A DNA stretch of 52,746 bases from positions 1 to 52,746 of the forward strand of contig CAYQMF010000035.1 of assembly GCA_964418595.1 (NCBI GenBank). Reading direction: 5' to 3'. Within the stretch, counting starts at the first letter, position 1. Every line of letters starts with the position of its first letter. This stretch comes from CAYQMF01 sp964418595 (GTDB taxonomy: Bacteria; Planctomycetota; UBA1135; UBA2386). The position numbers and the translations under genes are program-made. Below, piece by piece: positions 25,941-33,968 of this stretch. The notes beneath the pieces were generated by a model, which worked only from the letters and a program-made list of their open reading frames with translations, searched no databases and was not told where the DNA came from.

Positions 25941-26560
25941 CTGGTCTTGGGCCGCGCGCGCTTGCGCGCCCGCTGCAGCAGGAGGTTGAAGTAGCGTCGG
26001 AGCTGCGCCACGGCTTCGTCGAAGGGCGTGGGCGTGCCGCGCGCGCGGGCGAGCATGATCCCGCCTTCCATCACGGTCAGCACGAAGCCGGCGAGGGCGC
26101 GCACGTCGGTGCCGTGGGGCAGGCGCGCACGCGAGGCTTCGAGCCATCCCGCGACGACGTCGAGCCAGTTTGCGAAGTTGGCCTCCAGCAGCTTGCGCAC
26201 CTGCGGGTGATCGTCGCTCAGCTCGAGGGCGAGGTTGCCGATGGGGCAGCCCTGGCGGCAGCTCGTGAACACGAGTCCGTCGCGGTACTGCTGCAGCAAC
26301 CCGAACACGCGCGCGACGCCGTCGTCGGCCGCGGCCTCGACCGGGTCGGTGACGATCGGTCGCAGGAAGGCGAGCCGCCACTGCAGGGTGCCGAGCAGCA
26401 GGTCTTCCTTGCTCGGGAAGAAGTGGTACAGGCTCCCGGGCAGGACATCGGCTTCGCGCGCGATGGTGGCCACCCCGGTGGCGTGATAGCCCTGCTCGTG
26501 GAAGAGCCGGGCGGCGACCTCGAGGATGCGATCGCGGGGGTTGTCGGCGCGCGGCGACAC
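25937..26560 (-). CDS. TetR/AcrR-family transcriptional regulator
   Basis: 207 residues from GTG 26560. The N-terminal HTH is typical: RDRILEVAARLFHEQGYHAT, GVATIAREADVLPGSLYHFF and PSKEDLL (residues 9-54). The ligand domain carries SCRQGCPIGNLALEL (near 100-114); this paired-Cys motif occurs in several TetR repressors and could sense electrophiles or redox state. A 16-bp palindrome lies directly before the start codon and is probably its operator. The stop overlaps the start of the WD40 gene, giving a two-gene operon likely repressed by its own first product. Confidence 0.92.
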   Translation of the reverse strand: MSPRADNPRDRILEVAARLFHEQGYHATGVATIAREADVLPGSLYHFFPSKEDLLLGTLQWRLAFLRPIVTDPVEAAADDGVARVFGLLQQYRDGLVFTSCRQGCPIGNLALELSDDHPQVRKLLEANFANWLDVVAGWLEASRARLPHGTDVRALAGFVLTVMEGGIMLARARGTPTPFDEAVAQLRRYFNLLLQRARKRARPKTR

Positions 26561-26576
26561 TTGAGTGATCGCTCAA
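26561..26576 (-). promoter_or_regulatory. Probable TetR operator TTGAGTGATCGCTCAA
   Basis: A 16-bp near-perfect palindrome (TTGAG/CTCAA arms; one mismatched pair at the T/G positions), abutting the GTG start of the TetR gene. It overlaps the TATTTG -10 candidate (26574-26579), so it covers the transcription start. TetR-family operators often have this form. Confidence 0.7.
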
Positions 26577-26579
26577 ATA
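26574..26579 (-). promoter_or_regulatory. Candidate -10 element TATTTG for the TetR-WD40 operon
   Basis: Reads GCTATTTG on the minus strand, 13 nt from the GTG start, and overlaps the operator by three bases. It lacks the final T of the usual pattern. Confidence 0.4.
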
Positions 26580-26596
26580 GCGGACCCCTCGCGGCA

Positions 26597-26655
26597 TGTC
26601 AACCCGACGCGATGCCACGCATCCCAGTCGGCGGCCGCAACCCGACGGGTTGACA
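26597..26655. repeat. Paired direct and inverted repeats (CAACCCGACG / TGTCAACCCG)
   Basis: CAACCCGACG occurs at 26600-26609 and again at 26638-26647. TGTCAACCCG (26597-26606) is the exact reverse complement of CGGGTTGACA (26646-26655). AACCC-GAC-GGGTT (26639-26651) is a small palindrome within it. The cluster lies between the divergent TetR and Kelch genes and may be a second regulator-binding region. No coding sequence is supported in 26561-26845. Confidence 0.55.
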
Positions 26656-26804
26656 CGCCGCTCCGTCACGCTTCACGCGCCACGCGAGGAACCCGAACCC
26701 TCGCCGCGCAGGCGCACGCCGCGTCTCCCGCTCGACCCGCTGTTGGTGCAGGCCGTCCAACCCGTGCAGGATGCCGGCGACGGGTTACCGGTTGCCGCGG
26801 CTGC

Positions 26805-26813
26805 GCTATCCGT
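26805..26813 (+). promoter_or_regulatory. Possible promoter: GCTATCCGT with upstream TTACCG
   Basis: GCTATCCGT is one base longer than the usual GCTAnnnT. TTACCG at 26785-26790 lies 16 nt upstream of TATCCG. The ATG is at 26846. Confidence 0.3.
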
Positions 26814-26845
26814 TCTGCCCCCTTTGGTCCTCGAGGTGCCGTGTC

Positions 26846-29020
26846 ATGCGCATTCTCGCTTCGTGTTCCTTTGCCCTCGGTGCGACCGCGAGCGTCGCCC
26901 AGGACCGTTGGGCCGCGGCGCCCGTCGCGCCCGCCCCGGTCGAGGTGCTGGCGGCTTCGTTCGACGCCGACGGTTGTGTCGTGGTCCTTTGTTCCCGCAG
27001 CCCGGGGCAGGTGTACGAGACCTGGGAGTGGCGCGCGTCGCGCTGGACGCGGCGTGAGCCGCGCCACTCGCCGCCGGCGCGGCAGGGCGCGGCCCTCGTG
27101 CAGGATCCTGTCCGGCGCACGCTGGTGTTGTTCGGAGGCATTGCGAACTCGCCGCTGCCACTGGCCGAGACGTGGACCTGGGACGGCGCCGACTGGACGT
27201 TGCGCCCGCAGGCATCGTCGCCGTCGTCCCGCAGCTCGATGGCGGTGGCCTTCGACGGTCGCCGCGGGCGCGTGGTCCTGTACGGCGGCCAGGATCAGGC
27301 CACGAACTTCGGTGACCTGTGGGAGTGGGACGGCGCGGCATGGACGCAGCGCGCGCAGCCGGTGGTGAACCCGGGCGAGCGCGCCGGCGGGCGCATGGCG
27401 TTCGACGCGGCCCGCGGCGTGCTGGTGTTGTTCGGGGGGATCCAGACCGGCAGCTTCTTCTTCTCGGACGAGACGTGGGAGTACGACGGCGCACAGTGGA
27501 CGCTGGCGTCGCCCGCGAGTCGTCCACCGGGGCTGCGCTCTGCGTCGCTCACGTGGGACCCGACGGTGAGGCGCGTCGTGCTCACCGGCGGCACCGTCCG
27601 CGGCGTCGACAACTCCGACCTGTGGGAATGGGATGGCGCGCAATGGTTGCGCCGCCCGTCGACCCGCGCGCTCGGCAGCCGCCTCGACGCCGGCCTCGCG
27701 TTCGACGCGGGCCTCGACCGCGTGGTGTTGTTCGGTGGCGGGACCGAGGCGACGACGTGGTCCTTCGATCGCAGCGGCGGCTCGTGGGTGCCGGTCGGTC
27801 CCACCGCACCGCGGATGCTCGGGTCGTACACGGTCGCGCCGATGCCGCCGGATCGCAGCCTCGTGGTGGGGTTTCGCGAGACGCTGGTCTGGGATCACAC
27901 GGCGCGCACCTTCACCCGCGTCGCGGTCGCGCCTGGGCATCCGCCCGTGAGCGGCGTCGCCACGTTCGATGCGCGCCGGCGACAGGTCGTCCTCCTGACG
28001 ACCACGATCGGCACGGCGCAGACCTGGATCTTCGACGACGTGCTCCAGGCGTGGCAGCAGCGCACCCCGACGCGCTCGCCGCCAGGCCGCCTCTTCGGCA
28101 GCCTCGCCTACGATTACTCACGCGATCGCGCGCTGCTCTTCGGCGGCGAAGACAACCTCGGCGTCGCGAACGAGACGTGGGAGTGGGATGGCACCGACTG
28201 GACCCGCCGTCTGCCGGCCACGCTGCCGGCCGCGCGGTCCGCGGCTTCGCTCGCGTTCGACTTCCTGGCGCAGAGGCTCGTGCTCTTCGGTGGCGTGGGC
28301 GTGAACGGCGTCGCGCTCGACGATGTGTGGGAATGGGACGGCAACGACTGGGTGCGTCGGATCGTCGGATCAGGGCCGAGCCCGCGCGGCGGCGCCTTGT
28401 TCGGCGCGAGAGCCGACGGACTGCTGCTCGTCGGCGGGCAGGACACGACCGGCGTCGTCCTCGACGATGTGTGGCTGTTGCAGCTCGGAACCTGGCAGCG
28501 GCTGGCGGTGAGTGGCTTCGCCGTCGCGGACGCCGCGGGGAGCGTGGATGCCGCACGCGGCGACGCGACGATCTTCAGCGGCGTCACGCCGGTCATCGGC
28601 CAGCCATGGCCCGTGCAGTTGAACGGGGTGTGGACCCTGGGCGTGCCGCGGGCGAGCGTCACCTCGCTCGGCATTGCCTGCGGCGGAGCGTCGCCGCGGC
28701 TGCAAGCCACGACACCTCCCACGATCGGGGACTCGAGCTTCGCGCTGACCGGGCGCGGGCTGCCACCGCTCGGCCGCGCCGTGTGCCTGCTCGCCGCCGA
28801 TGCGAGCGTCGCCACGTTGCCGGGCGGCTGTCGCACGCACGTGGCGGCGCCGCTCGTGGCGTTCGCCGCCGCGATCGCCGCCGACGGGTCCGCGACGTGG
28901 CCGCTCCCGGTGCCGGCCACCGCGAGCCTTGCGGGTCTCGGTCTCTACGCGCAGGCCATCGCTGCGGCGAACACGACGCTCGAGTCGACCGACACGCTGC
29001 GCCTCGTGCTCGGTCGCTGA
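26846..29020 (+). CDS. Large secreted Kelch-like repeat protein (11 units) with the shared C-terminal domain
   Basis: 724 residues from ATG 26846, with a signal peptide (residues 1-18, ATASVAQ). Eleven units of about 50 residues each end in a W-x-W-type strand, such as AETWTWDGADW, GDLWEWDGAAW, NETWEWDGTDW and DDVWEWDGNDW. They alternate with FDxxRGxxVLFGG strands, and two central units are degenerate. The number suits two propellers or one oversized one. The last 125 residues carry the shared terminal domain (LAGLGLYAQAIAAAN). Likely surface-exposed or secreted; ligand unknown. It converges on the SBBP gene. Confidence 0.85.
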   Translation: MRILASCSFALGATASVAQDRWAAAPVAPAPVEVLAASFDADGCVVVLCSRSPGQVYETWEWRASRWTRREPRHSPPARQGAALVQDPVRRTLVLFGGIANSPLPLAETWTWDGADWTLRPQASSPSSRSSMAVAFDGRRGRVVLYGGQDQATNFGDLWEWDGAAWTQRAQPVVNPGERAGGRMAFDAARGVLVLFGGIQTGSFFFSDETWEYDGAQWTLASPASRPPGLRSASLTWDPTVRRVVLTGGTVRGVDNSDLWEWDGAQWLRRPSTRALGSRLDAGLAFDAGLDRVVLFGGGTEATTWSFDRSGGSWVPVGPTAPRMLGSYTVAPMPPDRSLVVGFRETLVWDHTARTFTRVAVAPGHPPVSGVATFDARRRQVVLLTTTIGTAQTWIFDDVLQAWQQRTPTRSPPGRLFGSLAYDYSRDRALLFGGEDNLGVANETWEWDGTDWTRRLPATLPAARSAASLAFDFLAQRLVLFGGVGVNGVALDDVWEWDGNDWVRRIVGSGPSPRGGALFGARADGLLLVGGQDTTGVVLDDVWLLQLGTWQRLAVSGFAVADAAGSVDAARGDATIFSGVTPVIGQPWPVQLNGVWTLGVPRASVTSLGIACGGASPRLQATTPPTIGDSSFALTGRGLPPLGRAVCLLAADASVATLPGGCRTHVAAPLVAFAAAIAADGSATWPLPVPATASLAGLGLYAQAIAAANTTLESTDTLRLVLGR

Positions 29021-29027
29021 CGGTGCG

Positions 29028-29098
29028 CGCCACTTCGACCTCCTGCTGCAGCGGGCGCTGTCGCCCGAGTTCGAGTCGTACGTCGAGCACATCGCGGG
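29028..29098 (+). pseudogene. Relic copy of the TetR/WD40 junction, with an 89-nt internal deletion
   Basis: 29028-29057 matches the end of the TetR gene (complement 25996-25967) with 2 mismatches in 30. 29058-29098 matches the start region of the WD40 gene (complement 25877-25838) with about 4 mismatches in 40. The 89 nt between these blocks in the intact locus are absent, which brings both into one frame: LLLQRA then LSPEFESYVEHIA. There is no start codon or promoter of its own. It lies in the 102-nt gap between convergent genes. Best read as a decayed duplication. Confidence 0.75.
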
Positions 29099-29122
29099 CC
29101 GCCGCGCCGGCAACGATGCGGA

Positions 29123-31654
29123 TCAGGGTTGGATCGTGATCTCGAGGGCGGCCGAGGCCGAGAGGCCGTAGCGTGGGCACGGCCAAGGTGCGGCGGGGCC
29201 GGCCCAGAAGAACTGTGCGTAGAGCTGCGTGCCCCGCAACGCGGCCACGAGCGGGATGGGCACCGCGACATCGCAGGCGCCGAGCTGGTTGCTCCGCGCG
29301 GGGATCGGCACGAACCACGGGCCGGGATCGACCCAGACCTCCGTGCGAAGCACGATCACGGGGCTGGCGAGCCCGGCGCCAGCGAGCGCGAGTTGTCCCG
29401 CTGCATTCGGTGCCGCACTCCCACAGGTCAGACCGAATCCGACGTTGCCCACTCTTGGCATGGACGCCACTCCGATCGCCAACGGGCCCGCGCACCCGGC
29501 GCTCGATCGACCGAACGCGGTGACGCCCGTTGGGAGCAGGTCCAGGCGCGCGACGAAGACATCGTCGCCGCCGTTGTGGGTCCGGTCGTACGCGCCTGGC
29601 GTCGTCGGGAACCCTGCGCCTGCGATCCCGGTGACCGATGCCGTGCCCAGGGCGTCGATGGCGACCGCGTGCGCACGGTTCCCGTTCGGCCCGACGAACG
29701 TCGAGTAGACGATGTCGACGCCCGATGGACTCAAGCACGTGATGAACCCGGCCCACCCCGAGTTCGTCCGGTTGAAGGCCCCCGGCGTCGTCGGGAAGCC
29801 GCCCGAAAGGGTGCTGCCCACGACCGTGCACGCATCGCGGGCATCCAGGGCGAGGCCGCGCACCCAGTCATCGCTGGCTCCGCCGAGGAATGTGGAGTAG
29901 ACGAGGCTCGATCCGGCAGGGTTCAGCTTCGTCACGAAGGCGTCGGTGCCGCCGTTGTGCGTCGGATCGAACGCGTTTTGCGTGACCGGGAAGTCGGGGG
30001 AGTCCGTTCCGCCACCGACCGTGACCGCGCCCGCCGCGTCGATCGCGATCGCCGCAGCGGCGTCCGGAAACCACCCGCCCAGCAGTGTCGAGTACACGAG
30101 GCGCGACCCGTCCGGGGTGAGGCGCGCGACGAACGCGTCGGTGACCAGCCGGAAGTTCCGGTCGAAGGCACCGGGCGTGGTCGGGAAGTCCGCGGACGAT
30201 GTCTGGCCGGCGACCGCTGCCCCGCCCTGACTGTCGAGGGTGACGGCCCACGCGAAGTCGTCGATCCTGCCACCGAGGACCGTCGAGTACTCCAGGCGCG
30301 CTCCCGTGACGTCGAGTCTCGCCACGAACGCGTCGCTCACGCCATTGGGGGTCGGATCGAATGCACCCGCCGTCGTGGGAAATCCGGGCGAACGTGTGGA
30401 GCCAACGATCGTTGCCGCGCCGTTGGCAGCGACGGCGATGCCGTGCGCCTCGTCGATGTCGCCTCCTCCGACGAACGTGGAGTAGCCGAGCCAGGACCCG
30501 TTTGGCGAGAGTTGCGTGACGAACGCATCGGCCGCGCCGTTGTGGCTCGTGTCGTAGGCCCCCGGCGTCACGGGGTAGTCCAACGACGTGGTCGTGCCCG
30601 TGACCATGGCGCCGCCTTGCGGGTCGAGCGCGAGACCGAGGATGCGGTCCTGGCCGAAGCCGCCGAGGAACGTCGAGTACTCCAGTCGCGCCCCGTCCCA
30701 CGAGAGCTTGGTGACGAACGCGTCGCCGTCGAGGGGGGCGGCGCCTCCCGCGTAGGTCACGTCGAACGCCCCGAGCGTCGTCGGAAACGTCGGGGAGCGG
30801 GTGTCCCCGGCCACCGTCGTCTCGCCCGTCGGATGGAGGACGATGGCGTTGGCGGCCTCCATGGATGCGCCACCGAGGTACGTCGACCAGACGATACCCG
30901 GGTCCACGACGAGCGCACGGTCAGCGTGTCGCGTCGGTGCTGCGAACCCGAAGCGGCGCTCGCCGCGCAGCACGTACGACACGCAGACTGCATGTCGGTC
31001 ATCGTCGGCGTCCGTCTCCCAACTCCGCGGCGCCGGCATGCGCAGGGGGCCAACGACGGTGTCCAGCACGAGTGCGCCATCGCGGTCGAGCGACAAGCGT
31101 TCGACGCCGTCGACCGACATCTCCACGGACCCGAGCTCCGCGCCCTGCTGCAGGAGCAGGTCGTATTCGAAGTGTCCTTCGTGCTCGCGCGCCACGATGT
31201 CGACGCCCGGCTTCACGCCGGCGTAGCGCACTTGTCGATACAGGGGCACGTCGCTCCGCCAGCGGGTCGGGTCGTTGCCGAGGAAATAGTGATGGCGCCC
31301 GGGGAGCGGCTCGCCGGCCACCAGGTTCGGTGGTTTGGCGTCGATGAACCCCATGCGCACGGCCACGCCACGGGCCGGCGCGTCCGGTGCGGACGCCCGC
31401 TCGACGAGCGTGAACCGGAAGCCGTCGCCCTCGAGGAACACCGTCATCGCGCCGATCCGCGCGACGTAGCGCGCCGGATGTCGCCACTGACCCAGGTTCG
31501 GCACGAATGCGACGGGCACGCGGCCGAGGTCTGGGGCGGGGGAGGGCGTTGTCAGGAGTGACCGTCCCGCGTCCGGTGGCGGGTGGCTGACAACGCGATG
31601 GGCGACGACGAGCGCTGCCATCGCGGCAATCGCTGCGGCGGTGAGCTTCAGCAC
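29123..31654 (-). CDS. Secreted SBBP-repeat (beta-propeller) protein with the shared C-terminal domain
   Basis: 843 residues from GTG 31654, with an N-terminal hydrophobic export segment (4-20). Residues about 45-235 form the beta domain that usually precedes SBBP repeats (VAFVPNLGQWRHPARYVAR; YFLGNDPTRWRSDVPLYRQV). Seven repeats of about 60 residues follow, each reading like YSTFLGG...ALDxxG...VxGxTxSxDFPTTPGAF...DAFVxKL. The final 125 residues carry the shared terminal domain (LRGTQLYAQFFWAG). Probably extracellular. It lies 30 nt downstream of the small gene at 31685-32116, probably in one operon. Confidence 0.87.
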   Translation of the reverse strand: MLKLTAAAIAAMAALVVAHRVVSHPPPDAGRSLLTTPSPAPDLGRVPVAFVPNLGQWRHPARYVARIGAMTVFLEGDGFRFTLVERASAPDAPARGVAVRMGFIDAKPPNLVAGEPLPGRHHYFLGNDPTRWRSDVPLYRQVRYAGVKPGVDIVAREHEGHFEYDLLLQQGAELGSVEMSVDGVERLSLDRDGALVLDTVVGPLRMPAPRSWETDADDDRHAVCVSYVLRGERRFGFAAPTRHADRALVVDPGIVWSTYLGGASMEAANAIVLHPTGETTVAGDTRSPTFPTTLGAFDVTYAGGAAPLDGDAFVTKLSWDGARLEYSTFLGGFGQDRILGLALDPQGGAMVTGTTTSLDYPVTPGAYDTSHNGAADAFVTQLSPNGSWLGYSTFVGGGDIDEAHGIAVAANGAATIVGSTRSPGFPTTAGAFDPTPNGVSDAFVARLDVTGARLEYSTVLGGRIDDFAWAVTLDSQGGAAVAGQTSSADFPTTPGAFDRNFRLVTDAFVARLTPDGSRLVYSTLLGGWFPDAAAAIAIDAAGAVTVGGGTDSPDFPVTQNAFDPTHNGGTDAFVTKLNPAGSSLVYSTFLGGASDDWVRGLALDARDACTVVGSTLSGGFPTTPGAFNRTNSGWAGFITCLSPSGVDIVYSTFVGPNGNRAHAVAIDALGTASVTGIAGAGFPTTPGAYDRTHNGGDDVFVARLDLLPTGVTAFGRSSAGCAGPLAIGVASMPRVGNVGFGLTCGSAAPNAAGQLALAGAGLASPVIVLRTEVWVDPGPWFVPIPARSNQLGACDVAVPIPLVAALRGTQLYAQFFWAGPAAPWPCPRYGLSASAALEITIQP

Positions 31655-31684
31655 CGAGGGAGTCCGAGAGGCGCGCGGCGACGA

Positions 31685-32116
31685 CTACTGGATCGTCACC
31701 AGCGTCGCCTGGCTGATCGTGAAGCACGCTGCACCCGACACCTGACACAGGCACTGGATGCAGAGTTGCACGCCGATGAGGCCGATGTTGTTCGGGATGG
31801 CGAGGGTCGCGCCGGGGGCGTTGATGGTCACGATCGGTTGGCAGCCGAGCATGCAACCGACGACGCACATCGGCGGGCTGGGCAGCGGCAGGGGCGCGAT
31901 CGGCGTGCCGATCACGATGAACTGCGAGAGGCTCGGGAAACAGGTCGGCGGGCACCTGAAGATGAAGTTGGTGCCGATCATCGGCGGCGTGCCGCAGACG
32001 GGGTTGGTCTGGCCGGGGCAGCCGGTGCCTGGGATCGGAGTGCACTGGGCGGTGGCCGTGTTCGACGTGCCGAAGAAGACCGCCGCGAGGAGGACGAGGG
32101 CGATGAGCTTGCGCAT
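31685..32116 (-). CDS. Small Cys-rich secreted protein ending in the shared C-terminal signature
   Basis: 143 residues from ATG 32116, with a strong signal peptide (residues 1-23, SNTATAQ). About ten Cys in pairs (CTPIPGTGC, CPPTC, CVVGCMLGC, CIQCLC) suggest disulfide bonds. It ends LIGVQLCIQCLCQVSG...TLVTIQ, matching the LxGxxLxxQ signature of the larger exported proteins. It seems to be little more than a signal peptide plus a compact version of that domain. It is upstream of the SBBP gene on the same strand and has a TAACAT promoter candidate. Confidence 0.72.
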   Translation of the reverse strand: MRKLIALVLLAAVFFGTSNTATAQCTPIPGTGCPGQTNPVCGTPPMIGTNFIFRCPPTCFPSLSQFIVIGTPIAPLPLPSPPMCVVGCMLGCQPIVTINAPGATLAIPNNIGLIGVQLCIQCLCQVSGAACFTISQATLVTIQ

Positions 32117-32147
32117 GGCTGGATGTGTGGTTGCAGGGACCGGCGCG

Positions 32148-32153
32148 ATGTTA
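32148..32153 (-). promoter_or_regulatory. Candidate -10 element TAACAT
   Basis: Reads GTAACAT on the minus strand, ending 32 nt from the ATG at 32116. It probably drives the small gene and the SBBP gene. Confidence 0.45.
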
Positions 32154-32245
32154 CTGCGCCGCGCACCGCTTCCGGTGTCATGAGAGTGGCGCGGCGATCC
32201 GCTGGAGCGTGTGTGTCCTTGGGCACCGGCTTCGCGCTGCGCCTC

Positions 32246-32253
32246 GCTATCAT
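32246..32253 (+). promoter_or_regulatory. Candidate -10 element GCTATCAT
   Basis: TATCAT differs from TATAAT at one base and lies 35 nt before the ATG at 32289. This is the best -10 match in the window. Confidence 0.5.
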
Positions 32254-32288
32254 CCCCCGGCCTGTCGCCCAGTCTCCTTCCCCGGCTC

Positions 32289-33947
32289 ATGCAAGCACAT
32301 CTCGGCGTCTCCCTTCTCTTCGCCTCTGCCCTCATCGCCCAGGAGCAGCGCACGTCCCTGGTCGTGCGGCCCGATGGCATCTTCCCCGCGATCGCGGCCG
32401 CGGCCGCGCCGCTCGCCAACCCCAACCCCTCGCCGCTCGGCGTGCGCTGGACCTACCCCAATCCGGCGGGCATGCCGTGGATCAGCGAGTTCGTGTCGGT
32501 GGGCAACCACGGCACGCTCGCGTGGATCGGCCAGAACCTGAACTTCCAGCGCCTGTCGCTGCTCGCGCCGAGCGAGGACGGCGCGTCGCCCTACGTGGTG
32601 TGGGAAGACCTGCTGCCGGGGTCGCAGCGCGTCGAGGCGCGCGCCGCCGACAAGGCGCGGTTCTGCGCCGTGGGGCGCGTGATCAACGGAGCCGGCCCGC
32701 ACGAACTGCGCTACTACTCGAGCCGATCGAGCACGCCCCTTTGGATCGCGAACATCCAGGGCAACCCCGCCGGGAGCGGGATCGAGATCGCGATCTCCGA
32801 CGACGGCCGCATCATCGTCGCGCAGGTCACCAACGCCGCGAACCTCGCCGAGATGCACGTGTTCGATGCCTCGTCGGCGACGCCGACGGTGCCGATCCAG
32901 GTCATCACCGCGCCCGTGGCGAACAACAACGGCCCGCGCCACCTCGACGTCTCCGGCGACGGGCGCGTCGCGCTGATGGCGACGCACGTCGCGAACTTCC
33001 TGTGGGACACCGCCACCGGTGCGCCGATCGCTTCCGACTTCACCACGGTGTCGCACGACGCGCACAGCATCGATGCCGACGGTGACACGTGGGCGCGCGG
33101 CGGCTTCACCGTCGGGGCGTGGAAGCGCGACTCGAGCGGCGTCTACAACCGCGTGCTGACCTTCACCGACGGCAGCCTCGGCTTCGGCATCTACACGGCG
33201 TGCGACCTCTCCGCCGACGGTTCGACCTTCGTCGCCGTCGCCACCGACGCCAACAACTACACCGACTACCGCGTGTACTGCTGGCGCCTGACCGCGACCA
33301 GCTCGACGCTGTTGTGGACCTTCAGCGCCACCGGGTCGGGAACCCTGCAGGACACGCCGTCGGCAGCGTCGATCTCCGACGACGGCAAGTGGCTCGCCGC
33401 CGGCTCGTGGGGCACCGCCGACAACATCCACCCCGAGGCCATGCTCTTCGGCCGCGACGTCGGCAACGTGCCGGTCGGCGCCATCGACACGCCCGGCTCG
33501 GTGTTCGACCTCGACCTGTCCGGCGACGGCCAGTTCCTGATCGTGGGCACGAAGGCAGTGCACGCCAACATGTTCGGCAACGGCGGCGAAGGCTACAGCC
33601 TCGATCGCGGCGGGCAGGGCCACCGGCTGAAGGGCACGCCCTCGCTCGGCCGTTCGATCACGCTCGAGACGGGTGGATCGCCCGGGGAGCTCGTCGTCGA
33701 GATCCTCGGCGTCGCGCAGATGCCGCCGCTCTCGATCCCCGGTTTCCTCGGTCAGCTCGTGATCGACATCGGCCAGCCGTACGTCGCGATGGTCGCCGGC
33801 ACGGTGCCCGGGACCGGCGTGCACGCGCTCGGGCTGACCGTGCCCACCACGCCGTCGATGAACGGCCAGACGCTGTTCTCGCAGCCGCTGCGCCTCGGCG
33901 CGGCGAGCGAGTTCGACAACGCGCTGCGCCTGCTGATCACGCCGTGA
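32289..33947 (+). CDS. Secreted beta-propeller-like protein with the shared C-terminal domain
   Basis: 552 residues from ATG 32289, with a signal peptide (1-17). Residues about 50-420 hold propeller-like repeats of the type IAISDDGRIIVAQV, LDVSGDGRVALMAT, CDLSADGSTFVAVA and ASISDDGKWLAAGS, about seven blades related to WD40/YVTN propellers. The last 100 residues (LETGGSPGELVVEIL through MNGQTLFSQPLRLG) match the shared terminal domain, ending LLITP. Probably extracytoplasmic; ligand unknown. It converges on the M28 gene 21 nt away, across a small ACCC/GGGT hairpin. Confidence 0.8.
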   Translation: MQAHLGVSLLFASALIAQEQRTSLVVRPDGIFPAIAAAAAPLANPNPSPLGVRWTYPNPAGMPWISEFVSVGNHGTLAWIGQNLNFQRLSLLAPSEDGASPYVVWEDLLPGSQRVEARAADKARFCAVGRVINGAGPHELRYYSSRSSTPLWIANIQGNPAGSGIEIAISDDGRIIVAQVTNAANLAEMHVFDASSATPTVPIQVITAPVANNNGPRHLDVSGDGRVALMATHVANFLWDTATGAPIASDFTTVSHDAHSIDADGDTWARGGFTVGAWKRDSSGVYNRVLTFTDGSLGFGIYTACDLSADGSTFVAVATDANNYTDYRVYCWRLTATSSTLLWTFSATGSGTLQDTPSAASISDDGKWLAAGSWGTADNIHPEAMLFGRDVGNVPVGAIDTPGSVFDLDLSGDGQFLIVGTKAVHANMFGNGGEGYSLDRGGQGHRLKGTPSLGRSITLETGGSPGELVVEILGVAQMPPLSIPGFLGQLVIDIGQPYVAMVAGTVPGTGVHALGLTVPTTPSMNGQTLFSQPLRLGAASEFDNALRLLITP

Positions 33948-33952
33948 CGAGT

Positions 33953-33964
33953 ACCCGGTCGGGT
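33953..33964. terminator. Small hairpin between convergent stops
   Basis: ACCC (33953-33956) and GGGT (33961-33964) around a 4-nt loop, in the 21-nt gap between two convergent genes. Weak but well placed. Confidence 0.3.
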
Positions 33965-33968
33965 CGGC

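Noticed and set aside
29139..29171. Short plus-strand frame continuing LSPEFESYVEHIA as a possible functional small gene
   Set aside because: No start codon, promoter or ribosome site of its own; the similarity is confined to about 70 bp and is better explained as a relic duplication.
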